Positions 34,939 through 44,173 of a stretch of DNA of 64,000 bases are shown here, in pieces. The stretch comes from Paraeggerthella hongkongensis (GTDB lineage Bacteria > Actinomycetota > Coriobacteriia > Coriobacteriales > Eggerthellaceae). The stretch's first letter is position 1. Each line of letters starts with the position of its first letter. The notes under the pieces are model-generated. The model was not told the DNA's origin. It did not search any database and saw only the letters and a program-made list of their open reading frames with translations. The translations under genes were made by a program, and so were the position numbers. The stretch spans positions 1-64,000 of the forward strand of contig NZ_PPTQ01000007.1 of NCBI RefSeq assembly GCF_003340345.1, written 5' to 3'.

Positions 34939-36302
34939 TGAAAGCTCCTTGCCTCGATGCGCAGTCGCTGCCCCCGAAGGGTATTCCTATTACGGAGATC
35001 AAGGTTGATTCCGAAGGGAAGCCTCTCTTGCTCAACAAAGGATCCGATCTGTGCTTTTACTCGCCTGCGACGGGAGGATACGGCATTCCTCGCGTTGCAT
35101 GCCTGGTGCCCGGAAGCCATGTTCTGTTCGTTGCCCCTCAGGGCTGCGGCCGGCACGGGTTGGTGGCGGCGTATCTTCACGGGCGCGATCGCGCGAGGAT
35201 CCATGCCTTGCATGTTCAAGATGAGGCGGTGTCGCTTGGATCGCATCTGGACCAAGTGGCGAATGCCGCGCGCTTCATCGTGGATCGATATGCGCCCAGT
35301 GCCCTTACCATTGTGTACAGCTGTATCGACGATCTGCTGGGTTCGGATTTCGATCTGATCGCTTCGGACGTGCAGGATGCTTGCGGGCTGCCGGTGCAGG
35401 TTTCGGCTATGAACCCCATCAGAAGCGAAGGATCCCTGCCGCCGTTGCCTCGGGCGTTGCGCACGGTTTACAGCTTTTTGGAACCTTCGAAGCAGGGCAA
35501 CGTTTCCTCGTCTTCTTCGGGGGCGGGCGGCCAGCCTGCGATTCTGAACTTGTGCGGCATCTTCTCGAACGTGCATCCGTCTTCGGAGGCCCATGCTGTG
35601 CTTGCTCGGGCGGGCTATAGATTGGCGAACGTGGCCGATTGCGCAACCTACGAGGAGTTCCAGGCGCTTTCGGCGTCCCGCTTGAACTTGGTAGCGCATG
35701 ACGCGGCGACGATCGCGTGCGATTCTTTGCACGATCGTCTGGGCATGGAGAGCCTTCGCTTTCCTCTTCATGTGCTGCCCTCCTTGGTGGCTCGAAGCTA
35801 CGAACGCCTTGAGAAGAAGCTGGAGGTCGCGCTTTCCTGGCAGCAAGCGCGCGACCAGGCCATGGCGGAGATCGGGTTGCTTGCTTCCCGCTTGAAGGGT
35901 CTGCGCGTTTCCGTGGGCTCGTCCCACTTGGCAAGCCCTTTTGAGCTGGCTCGGTTTTTGACGGAGTGCGGGATGAGGGTCGAGTCGGTGTATGCGAATG
36001 CTCTTTCGCGCACGTGCATGGAGCAGCTTTCGTGGTTGCAGCAAAAGGCCCCTCAGATCGTCGTGCTGCCGCCCGAGTCGAGACGCGCTCTGTTCATGCA
36101 CGAAACGGCTCCTGAAGTGGATGTGGCGGTGGGACTGGATGCTGCGTACTACTCGAATTGCACGCAGTACGCCGATATAGGATTCGAATTGCCGCTGTTC
36201 GGCTTTCAGGGCGGTGTCGAGCTGTTGCGCATGCTGGTGCGCCCTTGCGAGGTATCCGATGGGTTCGAGGCTGCTCTGACCAGCAGCAGCCTTGTGGTGT
36301 AG
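34938..36302 (+). CDS. Nitrogenase component 1-like oxidoreductase, subunit A
   Basis: A 454-residue protein that resembles the NifD/NifK superfamily. The N-terminal part has Cys in DLCFYSP, VACLVPGSH and APQGCGRHG (about residues 39, 55 and 70), arranged like the cluster ligands of component-1 proteins. A repeated Rossmann-like organisation follows (AILNLCGIFSN, LKGLRVSVGSSHLASP, VVLPPESRRALF). GGAGG lies 5 nt before ATG 34938; an ATG at 34935 is also possible. It is short compared with NifD (about 480-500). With no nifB, E, N or V nearby, classical FeMo-cofactor is unlikely. It probably pairs with the next gene product and receives electrons from the NifH-like protein. Confidence 0.72.
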   Translation: MKAPCLDAQSLPPKGIPITEIKVDSEGKPLLLNKGSDLCFYSPATGGYGIPRVACLVPGSHVLFVAPQGCGRHGLVAAYLHGRDRARIHALHVQDEAVSLGSHLDQVANAARFIVDRYAPSALTIVYSCIDDLLGSDFDLIASDVQDACGLPVQVSAMNPIRSEGSLPPLPRALRTVYSFLEPSKQGNVSSSSSGAGGQPAILNLCGIFSNVHPSSEAHAVLARAGYRLANVADCATYEEFQALSASRLNLVAHDAATIACDSLHDRLGMESLRFPLHVLPSLVARSYERLEKKLEVALSWQQARDQAMAEIGLLASRLKGLRVSVGSSHLASPFELARFLTECGMRVESVYANALSRTCMEQLSWLQQKAPQIVVLPPESRRALFMHETAPEVDVAVGLDAAYYSNCTQYADIGFELPLFGFQGGVELLRMLVRPCEVSDGFEAALTSSSLVV

Positions 36303-36385
36303 GAGCGTCGGGCATGCTTGTCGCATTGTGCGAAAGCGTGCGCGGCGACGTTTGTTCCAGGGCGGGCGCCCAAGAAGGAGAGCAC

Positions 36386-37609
36386 ATGGACGGGCTTCAT
36401 TATTTCGACGTTCTGCCGGCCTTTGCCCCCGACTATTCGGGAGCGGTGTCGGTTCTGTACGATTTGCAGGGAACCATTGTGGTGAACGGAGCAAGCGGGT
36501 GTCTTGCCAATTGCGCTGGCTACGATGAGCCGCGCTACTTCGAAAAAACCTCGCTCGTGCTTTCGAGCGGGCTGCGGGATGTTCGGGCCATATTCGGGGA
36601 TGAGGAGTTCCTGGAGGAAACGCTTCCCCTCATAGAGGGGCTGCAAGGTTCTCGATACCTTGCCTTGCTCGCCAGCCCGGCAGCGGCGATTATCGGCACG
36701 GATCATAAAGCGGTTGCTGCGGCTTTGGAGGATCGGCTGTCTTTGCCTTGCTTCGCGTTCGAAACCACGGGCATGACCGCCTACGATCGCGGTGCGAGCA
36801 TGGTGATGATGGAGCTGTGCAGGCGCTACGCGAAGCCGGCTCCTCGAAGCGTCGGCCCCTCTGCGAATATCTTAGGGGCGATACCGCTTGATCTTTGGGG
36901 GCCCGATCAGCTTGCCGTTTTACGTGAAGACGTGGAGAGGGAGGGCTACCGAGTGATCTGCACGCTTGGCATGGACTATTCGTTCGAAGACGTCGAGCGT
37001 CTTGCGGAGGCGCACGTCAACGTGGTTGTTTCGGTGGCTGCCCTTGCGTCGGCCCGCTGGCTTGAGCAAGCGTTCGGCACGCCTTGGACGTGCGCCTTGC
37101 CCGTGGGGCCTTGCCGTGCGGGATGGATGGCTCCCGATGGCTTTCAGGCGTCTTCCGATTCTTGGAAAGCGCAGTTCTCGGCAAAGCCTTTGGGCGGCGT
37201 CGGGAATCCGTGCGAACCGGCATGCGGCGTGAAGGTGTTGATTGTCGGCCAGCAAGTATGGGCCAACGCCTTTCGCGCCGGCCTGATGCGAGAGGTTTCG
37301 GGCGCTGACTGCACGGTGGCCAGCTTCTTCGGTATGGACGACGAGCTGATGCTCGAGGGCGACCGGTCGTTTTCAAGCGAAGGTGAATTTTGCGAGCACG
37401 TTGTTGATCGTGGGTACGACGTGGTGATCGGCGATCCATTGTTTCAGGAGGCCATTCCTTGCGAGGTGGCGTACGTGGGCGTTCCCCACGTTGCGGTTTC
37501 CAGCCGCTTGTATTGGACGAATCCGGCGCCCGCCGTGGGACCGGACGCCCTTTCTGCGGCGCTCGCGACGATAGAGCATACTATGGTGCGGAAGAAGGCG
37601 AGTCGGTGA
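36386..37609 (+). CDS. Nitrogenase component 1-like oxidoreductase, subunit B
   Basis: A 407-residue component-1-like protein. The N-terminus has FAPDYSGAVSVLYDL followed by GASGCLANCAGYDEPRY, with candidate cluster ligands Cys39 and Cys43. Further blocks typical of the superfamily are LASPAAAIIGTDHKAVAAAL, PSANILGAIPLDLWG, VCTLGMDYSFEDV-like strands and a final GDPLFQEAIP. The ATG at 36386 has AAGGAG 6 nt upstream and starts right before the conserved block. An in-frame ATG at 36314, with AGGAG 7 nt upstream, would add 24 residues including two Cys. The gene overlaps the NifH-like gene by 4 nt. Confidence 0.75.
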   Translation: MDGLHYFDVLPAFAPDYSGAVSVLYDLQGTIVVNGASGCLANCAGYDEPRYFEKTSLVLSSGLRDVRAIFGDEEFLEETLPLIEGLQGSRYLALLASPAAAIIGTDHKAVAAALEDRLSLPCFAFETTGMTAYDRGASMVMMELCRRYAKPAPRSVGPSANILGAIPLDLWGPDQLAVLREDVEREGYRVICTLGMDYSFEDVERLAEAHVNVVVSVAALASARWLEQAFGTPWTCALPVGPCRAGWMAPDGFQASSDSWKAQFSAKPLGGVGNPCEPACGVKVLIVGQQVWANAFRAGLMREVSGADCTVASFFGMDDELMLEGDRSFSSEGEFCEHVVDRGYDVVIGDPLFQEAIPCEVAYVGVPHVAVSSRLYWTNPAPAVGPDALSAALATIEHTMVRKKASR

Positions 37610-38355
37610 AGAAGATAGCATTTTACGGCAAAGGCGGTATAGGGAAGTCGACCACGACGTCGAACGTTTCCGCCGCCCTTGCAGAGCAGGGCTTCACGGT
37701 CATGCAGATAGGGTGCGACCCCAAGTCGGATTCGACGAAGAACCTGACGGCGGGCGTTCGCATCCTTACGGTTTTGGATGCCATCAAGGAAAAAGGCGGG
37801 CACGTGAAGCTGGAGGATATCGTGGTGCGCAGCGATACGGGGGTGCTGTGCGTTGAGGCGGGCGGTCCTCCTCCGGGTATCGGGTGCGCGGGCCGGGGCA
37901 TCATCGCGGCGTTCGAGCGCCTTGACGAGCTGAAGGCGTTTCAGACCTACGAGCCTGATTTCGTGCTGTACGACGTGTTGGGCGACGTGGTGTGCGGAGG
38001 GTTCGCCATGCCCATACGCGGCGGTTATGCCGAAGACGTGTACATCGTGACATCGGGGGAGATGATGGCTTTGTATGCTGCGGACAACATAAACCGAGCC
38101 GTAGCGGCGTACCGGAACAAGGGCTACGCTCGGGTGCGCGGCGTTATCCTGAACGAGCGAAACGTGAAGGACGAGCGCGCTACGGTGGAGGCTGCCTGTG
38201 CGGAGATGGGCACTTCCCTGGTTGCTTCTTTGCCTCGAAGTCCGGAGGTTCAGCAAGCTGAAGAGCTTCGCAAGACCGTTGTGGCGGCGCTTCCTGACTC
38301 GGCAATGGCCGAGCGCTATCGCAGCCTTGCTCGGATGCTTTTGGAAAGCTGCTAG
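37606..38355 (+). CDS. NifH-like ATP-dependent iron-sulfur reductase
   Basis: A 249-residue homologue of nitrogenase reductase. It has the deviant Walker A YGKGGIGKST (residues 7-16), GCDPKSDST, and both cluster ligands: Cys94 in PGIGCAGRGI and Cys130 in DVVCGGFAMP. All key residues of the family are intact, so it should bind a [4Fe-4S] cluster between two subunits and deliver electrons with ATP hydrolysis. NifH is about 275-295 residues, so the C-terminus is short. The GTG start at 37606 overlaps the previous stop (GTGA), with AAGAAGG upstream. The partners are the two component-1-like proteins just upstream. Confidence 0.88.
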   Translation: MKKIAFYGKGGIGKSTTTSNVSAALAEQGFTVMQIGCDPKSDSTKNLTAGVRILTVLDAIKEKGGHVKLEDIVVRSDTGVLCVEAGGPPPGIGCAGRGIIAAFERLDELKAFQTYEPDFVLYDVLGDVVCGGFAMPIRGGYAEDVYIVTSGEMMALYAADNINRAVAAYRNKGYARVRGVILNERNVKDERATVEAACAEMGTSLVASLPRSPEVQQAEELRKTVVAALPDSAMAERYRSLARMLLESC

Positions 38356-38469
38356 CTTGCGCGTTCGCGAAGGAATGCCGACGAATCCTTCTGCCCCTTC
38401 TCCTGTCGCCTGCGTGGTAGAATACCGCGAAGCATATATTGGCAAAGATGGTTGCGCCAAGCGCGGCGC

Positions 38470-38610
38470 GAGCGAACGTGCGGATCATGTTCGTTTGGGG
38501 AAATGCGGGTGAGAATCCTGCGCTATACCAGTAACCGTAAACGTTGATGGCCGGACGACATGCAGGCATGCGTTCGAGCCAGATGAGGCGAAGTCGGAAC
38601 ACCCATCCAT
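38470..38610 (+). promoter_or_regulatory. Cobalamin riboswitch
   Basis: Conserved blocks of the cobalamin aptamer are seen in order: TTTGGGGAA (about 38494), GGGTGAGAATCC (38507-38518), CCAGTAACCGTAA (38528-38540, the B12-box-like segment) and GTCGGAACACC (38593-38603). TAGAAT at 38418-38423 may be the -10, with transcription starting near 38430. No T-tract terminator lies between the aptamer and the ATG, so control of translation is more likely. Genes downstream encode DUF4430 surface proteins and an ECF transporter, which fits cobalamin control. Confidence 0.82.
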
Positions 38611-38641
38611 CGCAGCAAGCCCTGGAAGAGAGGTGCCGACG

Positions 38642-41600
38642 ATGATCGGTCTTCAGTTGGCGCGCGTGGGTACGCGCTCCGTTCGAGAGAGGTCGAACAC
38701 GCCTTTGTCAGCCGTTTCGGTTGCAAGCGTTTCGGAGAGATTTCTAGCTGTACTTCTGGCCGTGGCCCTGGTCGTGTCCCTGGTTCCCGGCATCGCCTGG
38801 GCGCAGCCGGGCGGTGCACACGTTTCGGTTGCTGAAGAGCGCGCTCTTGCCGGGTCTGGCGAATCGAGCGAGGGCGGTTCGACTGGGCCGATGGATTCGC
38901 TGGGCTCGGCGGACCGCACCGAGACCCTTTCGAATGCCGAAGCGGGCGAGCCTTTCGAGATCGGAGGAGGATCGACGGTCGATCGCGGGCTGGCTGGCGA
39001 CGCGGTTCCCTCCGAGAAAGCGTTGTCGAACGAGGATGGAAGCATCCAGCCCAGTGCTCTGGACTCTTTGGAGGAAACCGCATCGTCGGACTCTTCCGAA
39101 CCCTCTTCCTCCCGGGCTGTTTCAAACGTCGACGGCGTACGCGTCAAAACCACATCGGGTATGAACCTCCCCTCCAAGTTGGGCGCGGGTTTGGAGATCA
39201 AGGCATGGGCGTTCGTCGAAGAAGAGGATCCTTGGGGTTGGGGTACGGAAGAGGTTGAAGTCAGCGATTACGCTGGTATTTCGTTTCAGTGGTATCGGGG
39301 CGGTACGCAGGTTTCGTATGCACCAAACGCTTTAAGCTACAAGAATTACGCTCCGATTGATGGGGCAAATGCTCGGACGTACCTTTTGGCCGACGCCGAC
39401 GCCGGCTCGTTCCTCGCCGTCAAGGTCACCTTGGCCAACGGCGTCGAAAAGTGGTCTTCTTCGTCAACTCCCAAGGTCACAGACGGCAAGGCAGACCTTG
39501 CATCGGTCGAGATCGAAGGTACGGCCAAGCAAGGTAACGCCCTTACGGCCATTGCGCATGATGCCGCGAGCGGAACTGCCGTGGAATCGGGCGTCGCGTA
39601 TCGTTGGTTGGTCGGGGATGCGGTTGACGGCGAGTTCCACGAGCTTCCCGGAGCGCGGGGATCTTCGCTCGAGCTCACGTCGTCCGAAGTCGGCAAGTAC
39701 GTCAAGGTGGAGGCGTCGTCTCGCAACGAGGTCGTTTCTCCAGCGGTCGGTGCGGTGGTCGCCGCCGGTTCTGCGGAGAACGAGGCTCGCGTGGCCGCTG
39801 CGATCACGGCTCTCGAAAAAGATGGCTTGCGCGGGTACTATCCGAATCCGAAGTACGGTACGGACTCCAATCTCAACCGCATGATCGAATCGCGCCTGTC
39901 CGAACTCGGGTTCGACGGCGTGTCGACGCGCGTTTCGGCTGCGGCGTTCTCGGGAGTCGACCCGAAGCAGCAAGGCTCCGTCGATGTTTCCGAAGGTTCG
40001 GATAACGGCGCGATCACGTATTTCTTCCTGGCCCCCGATGCGAAGACGGTTTCGTTCGATTATTCGGTGCTGCGGCAGTTCAAACCTACCTATGCATTGA
40101 CGTTTGGCGATGCGACGGGGTTCTATACGCCTTCGCGTGCGTCGTCTTTGGCATGGGACGATGCTCGGGTTCTTGCGTATCTGGAAGGCCAAGCTGCTAA
40201 CGTCTCCCTTGACGAGGGCATCAAGACGGGCTCGATACCCGCGTCGGCCCTCAAGGTAGGTCTTCCTACGGAGGTGCGCGCCGGATCCGCCAAGACGGCG
40301 ACGATTGGCTGGTCGTCGTCCGATTCGGCGGTCGCGAAGATCGCGAACGGTTTTGACAGCGATTACAACCAGACTGCGACGGCGGTATTCTCGCATACGG
40401 CGGTTCCTCGGTCGGTTACGTTGACGGCGACGTACGAGTTGCAGGTTCCCGGTTACGGAAGCGGTCCCGGTGTCTCGTATCGAACGACTTTCGACATGGT
40501 GGTCGAGCAAAAATCGGGCGCTGAAGTCGATGATATCAAGAAGCAGCTTGCGAACGTGCTGAAACGGGCGAAGGTTGTCGATGCAGCATCGGGCGGCAGC
40601 GTTCAGACGAGTGCGGTTGACGGCGATGTGAAGTTTTCGACACCGCGTTCGCTGGGCGTGGACGGCAAGGTGTACAAGCTATCCTACGTTTCAAGCGACG
40701 AGGATTTCTTGAAGGTCAACGGATACCGAGGCGTCGTGACGCGCTCCCTTGAAGGGGAGCCTATCCGTACGGTTGAGGTTTCAGCGAGTTTGACCTACGA
40801 TGGCGTGACCGTCTCGAGGGAGCTGGGGGCCTATACGCTCAAGCCCGTGTCTTCTGACGAGCTGGAACAGGCCGTCAGATTCATGAACGACGCCGCAGCG
40901 GCGTACGGCCAGGCGCTTTTGGGGCAGAATGCTTCTGCTGACCAGGTGACGGTCGACCTCGATGCGTTCATGGAGGTTAGCCGTGCAGCCGACGGCTCTC
41001 TTGCATGGGCTCGTTCTGTCGACCAGATGACGGACCAGGGCGTTGTCCCGGACGATATTCCCGGATACGACCCGATGGGCAGCCAGAAGTGGCGTACGTT
41101 CAGGTCGTCGGACGCCGGCGTGCTTGAAGATGAGATTCTGCGCGTCAACCGTCCTGACTACGATCGCCGCGTTGCGGTCGATTCGGTGCTCACCTACAAG
41201 GCGTACGAATCCCTGGCGGCTGCGCATCCGGAGAATCGTGACCTGCAGTCGCTTGTGAAGCGACCTGTTCAGGCGGAGTTCACGGTGGCGGGAACGAAGG
41301 GCCAGACGGATCCCTTCGTCACGGCGACGTGCTCCATCATAGGCGTGGACAAGCACGGCAATCGTCAGACGTGGGCGGCAGCTGAGCCGTTCACGCTGGA
41401 CAACGGCTCGAAGGCGTCCGGCTTGACCGAGGCGTTGCTGGCTAAGACGGGGATCTCCGCCAACATCGATAGAAAATGGGGTTGGTACCTCGAATCCGTC
41501 ACGTCTCCTTACGATGCGGGCCAGACGCTCGGTTGGGATGAGGCAACCGGAAGGTTCTGGCAGCTGTTCGTCAACGGGTCGCCCGTCACGATCGGCGCCA

Positions 41601-44173
41601 ACGACTGGACGCTGCAGCCCGGCGATAGGGTGGCTTGGTGCTATTCGGCCTCCGGTGAGGAAGCGCCGTCCGATCGCCTGTCGGCGACGTGCTCGGTCAT
41701 CGGCATCGATGCCGACGGCGCCGTCCAAACGTGGGTTGCCGACGTCGCGTATGCGATGCCGGAAGGTTCGACGGCGTCCAACCTGTCCGATCGATTGTTC
41801 GCCGATGCGGGGCTGAAGGTCAAGGTAGACGCTTCGCACGGCTGGTATCTGAGCGAAATCTCCTCGCCCTACGATGGCAGGGCCCTCGGTTGGGACGAAG
41901 CAACCGGAAGGTTCTGGCAGCTGTTCGTCAACGGGTCGCCCGCTACGGTGGGCGCCGGCGGGTACGAGTTGCATGCGGGCGATCAGGTTGCATGGTTCTA
42001 TTCTGCCGATCGGGACGTGCTGCCTGGGCGCGTGGCTGCCGCATGCGAGGTCGTCGGTATGGATATTGCCGGGAATCCCCAGGTGTGGGCGTCGTCCACG
42101 CGCTACGCCATGGTCGAGGGCGCCACGGCGGCTGATTTGACCGACCAGCTGTTTGCCAGGACGGGGTTGAAGGCCACGGTCGATACCGAACGTGGCTGGT
42201 ACCTGAAGGATCTGACCTCGCCATTCGACGGACGTGCCCTCGGATGGGATCAAGGTACGGGGAAGTATTGGCAGTTGTTCGTCAACGGCAGAGCCGCTTC
42301 GGTGGGAGCGAACGGTCTCAAGATCGATCCCGATGACAAGATCGTGTGGTACTACTCGGCTCGGGGATCGTCCTTGCCTGCTCCCGGGGATGTGGTCGTC
42401 AATCCCGATGCGCCTCGACCTGGCTACGATTCGTCCTGGCCTCAATTCGGAAGCGGGTCGGCGATCGTCAACGTTGCCACGCCTGCTGAATCGGCCGATT
42501 TGCTCTGGTCGTTTGACTACAAGGCTGCGACCTCGTCCGAGGGGGTGTCGGATCCCCTTATCGTGAACGGCCTCATGTACGTGGTGTCGGGCGGTTCTCT
42601 TATGAAGATCGACGTTGCCACGGGGAAGGTGACGGCATCTGCGAGCGTCGGAGGCGCGAATCGCTATTTCTGCCGTCCTGCTTATGCGGGCGGCGTGATC
42701 ATCGTCCCGACCGACGATGGTCGCTTGGCTGCGTTCACCGCCGATGCGTTGACGTGCGTGTGGAGGACCGAAGCATTGGATACGAAGGGCGGGAAGATAA
42801 GCTACCAAGCTCTTTCCACGCTCACGGTGAACGGGGACTACGCGTACGCCGGGTTTACGCAGCCGGGCGGCGCGAATTCCACGGGCACGGCTGGCGCCCT
42901 TGCGTGCGTTCGCATCAGCGACGGTCGAGTGATGTGGGTAAACGAAGGCGATTCGTCGAACAGCGGAAAGCCCGAGGGCTACTATTGGGCGGGTGCTGCT
43001 GCATCCGGATCGGATATCGTGATCGGCGACGAATCGGGGGCGGTCGTTTTGATCGAGGGGGATACGGGCAAGGTGAAGTCTTCGGTCTCGCTTGGCGCCC
43101 CGTGTCGCTCGACCATTGTATCGGCTGGCGACGGGAGAACGTTGCTGGCCGTGACGAGCGACGGCGTGCTGCATAAGATCGTTCGCGAGGGCGATGCGCT
43201 CTCGGTTGCGGGCCGCGTTTCGTTTGCTCGATCCTCCACGTCGACGCCCATCGTGTCGAACGGCACGGTGTTCGTGTGCGGTGCGGATGCCGACGGCTAC
43301 GGGACGCTGTCCTTGATCGATCTGGCCGGCATGCGCGTCGATCGCACGGTGGTCGGCGGCCTTGGCGCGGCGCAGGGTTCCCCGCTGGTGTCGGTCCAGG
43401 GCGACGGCACGTACGCGTACTTCACGTGCAACGGGTTGCCGGGCGGCGTGTACGCGTACCGGGTGGGCGATGCCGCCGCGTACGCTTTGTACACGCCTGC
43501 GGGGCCGCAGCAGAACTACTGCACGGCATCCGTCATTGCGGACGAAGAAGGCAATCTGTACTACACCAACGATGCCGGCGTCCTGTTCGCGCTCAAGGGT
43601 CGGGCTGGCTTTCGGGTGACATTCGATTCCACGGGCGGGTCTTTCGTGCCTTCCGCCATGGCGGTCGAGGACAAGCCCATCGTGCAGCCGGCTGATCCGT
43701 CGCGCGACGGGTACTCGTTCGGCGGATGGTTCGTCGATTCGGCGTGCACGCGAGCTTGGGATTTCGAAACGCCGGTCGATGGCGATATGACGTTGTACGC
43801 CCGATGGGTCGCGAACGCTCGCCCGGGCGGTGTTGGCGAATCGGGGAGCGGGCCGAATGGGACGTCGGGTTCCTTCCGGGCATCTTTTGGGGCGCCGGGT
43901 GCGGCTCATGCTCCGCTTATGCGGCAAGCATCTGGCAAAGCTGACGGGCAGGCCGGCAAGGTTGCCGAAGGGACCTCGTCCCTGAACGGGGCGTCCGGTT
44001 CAGGGAGCGCTCGGGTAGCGGAACCGAACGGCGAGGACGCTGCGGGCGCGGCTCGCAACGGCGTGAACCCTTGGGCTGCAGGAGGCCTTATGCTTGGCAT
44101 GGTCGGTCTTGTAGGAGCTGTGGCTTACGGTGCCGTCGCGCGCCGCCGCACGAAGGGCGACGGCAATGCTTGA
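38642..44173 (+). CDS. Giant surface protein with three DUF4430 (transcobalamin-like) domains and a beta-propeller
   Basis: An 1843-residue exported protein. Domains in order: signal peptide (cleavage near AWA, residue 54); Ser/Glu-rich region; Ig-like modules (about 160-880); three DUF4430 domains (about 890-1005, 1014-1130, 1132-1245), each with GWYL, LGWD and FWQLFVNG or YWQLFVNG; a PQQ-like beta-propeller (about 1280-1655); one InlB-type repeat (about 1657-1730, GYSFGGWFVDSACT); a Gly/Ser linker; and a C-terminal membrane span with RRRTK tail. DUF4430 is related to the C-terminal domain of transcobalamin, so surface capture of cobalamin is the likely role. GAGAGG lies 8 nt before ATG 38642. 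Confidence 0.85.
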   Translation: MIGLQLARVGTRSVRERSNTPLSAVSVASVSERFLAVLLAVALVVSLVPGIAWAQPGGAHVSVAEERALAGSGESSEGGSTGPMDSLGSADRTETLSNAEAGEPFEIGGGSTVDRGLAGDAVPSEKALSNEDGSIQPSALDSLEETASSDSSEPSSSRAVSNVDGVRVKTTSGMNLPSKLGAGLEIKAWAFVEEEDPWGWGTEEVEVSDYAGISFQWYRGGTQVSYAPNALSYKNYAPIDGANARTYLLADADAGSFLAVKVTLANGVEKWSSSSTPKVTDGKADLASVEIEGTAKQGNALTAIAHDAASGTAVESGVAYRWLVGDAVDGEFHELPGARGSSLELTSSEVGKYVKVEASSRNEVVSPAVGAVVAAGSAENEARVAAAITALEKDGLRGYYPNPKYGTDSNLNRMIESRLSELGFDGVSTRVSAAAFSGVDPKQQGSVDVSEGSDNGAITYFFLAPDAKTVSFDYSVLRQFKPTYALTFGDATGFYTPSRASSLAWDDARVLAYLEGQAANVSLDEGIKTGSIPASALKVGLPTEVRAGSAKTATIGWSSSDSAVAKIANGFDSDYNQTATAVFSHTAVPRSVTLTATYELQVPGYGSGPGVSYRTTFDMVVEQKSGAEVDDIKKQLANVLKRAKVVDAASGGSVQTSAVDGDVKFSTPRSLGVDGKVYKLSYVSSDEDFLKVNGYRGVVTRSLEGEPIRTVEVSASLTYDGVTVSRELGAYTLKPVSSDELEQAVRFMNDAAAAYGQALLGQNASADQVTVDLDAFMEVSRAADGSLAWARSVDQMTDQGVVPDDIPGYDPMGSQKWRTFRSSDAGVLEDEILRVNRPDYDRRVAVDSVLTYKAYESLAAAHPENRDLQSLVKRPVQAEFTVAGTKGQTDPFVTATCSIIGVDKHGNRQTWAAAEPFTLDNGSKASGLTEALLAKTGISANIDRKWGWYLESVTSPYDAGQTLGWDEATGRFWQLFVNGSPVTIGANDWTLQPGDRVAWCYSASGEEAPSDRLSATCSVIGIDADGAVQTWVADVAYAMPEGSTASNLSDRLFADAGLKVKVDASHGWYLSEISSPYDGRALGWDEATGRFWQLFVNGSPATVGAGGYELHAGDQVAWFYSADRDVLPGRVAAACEVVGMDIAGNPQVWASSTRYAMVEGATAADLTDQLFARTGLKATVDTERGWYLKDLTSPFDGRALGWDQGTGKYWQLFVNGRAASVGANGLKIDPDDKIVWYYSARGSSLPAPGDVVVNPDAPRPGYDSSWPQFGSGSAIVNVATPAESADLLWSFDYKAATSSEGVSDPLIVNGLMYVVSGGSLMKIDVATGKVTASASVGGANRYFCRPAYAGGVIIVPTDDGRLAAFTADALTCVWRTEALDTKGGKISYQALSTLTVNGDYAYAGFTQPGGANSTGTAGALACVRISDGRVMWVNEGDSSNSGKPEGYYWAGAAASGSDIVIGDESGAVVLIEGDTGKVKSSVSLGAPCRSTIVSAGDGRTLLAVTSDGVLHKIVREGDALSVAGRVSFARSSTSTPIVSNGTVFVCGADADGYGTLSLIDLAGMRVDRTVVGGLGAAQGSPLVSVQGDGTYAYFTCNGLPGGVYAYRVGDAAAYALYTPAGPQQNYCTASVIADEEGNLYYTNDAGVLFALKGRAGFRVTFDSTGGSFVPSAMAVEDKPIVQPADPSRDGYSFGGWFVDSACTRAWDFETPVDGDMTLYARWVANARPGGVGESGSGPNGTSGSFRASFGAPGAAHAPLMRQASGKADGQAGKVAEGTSSLNGASGSGSARVAEPNGEDAAGAARNGVNPWAAGGLMLGMVGLVGAVAYGAVARRRTKGDGNA
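41528..41942. repeat. Near-identical 58-bp direct repeats inside the DUF4430 region
   Basis: 41528-41585 and 41885-41942 differ at only 2 of 58 positions, although the flanking DUF4430 sequences are well diverged. They encode the LGWDEATGRFWQLFVNGSP segment of domains 1 and 2. The third domain copy is clearly more different. Recent gene conversion or strong constraint on this segment are both possible. Confidence 0.85.

Noticed and set aside
34938-38355. Nitrogen-fixing nitrogenase
   Set aside because: Component-1-like subunits are short and divergent, and no cofactor-assembly or nif regulatory genes are present.
40781-43927. 1048-codon minus-strand frame opposite the giant surface protein
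   Set aside because: Arg/His-rich translation without domains, fully antisense to a well-supported gene with a signal peptide and DUF4430 domains.
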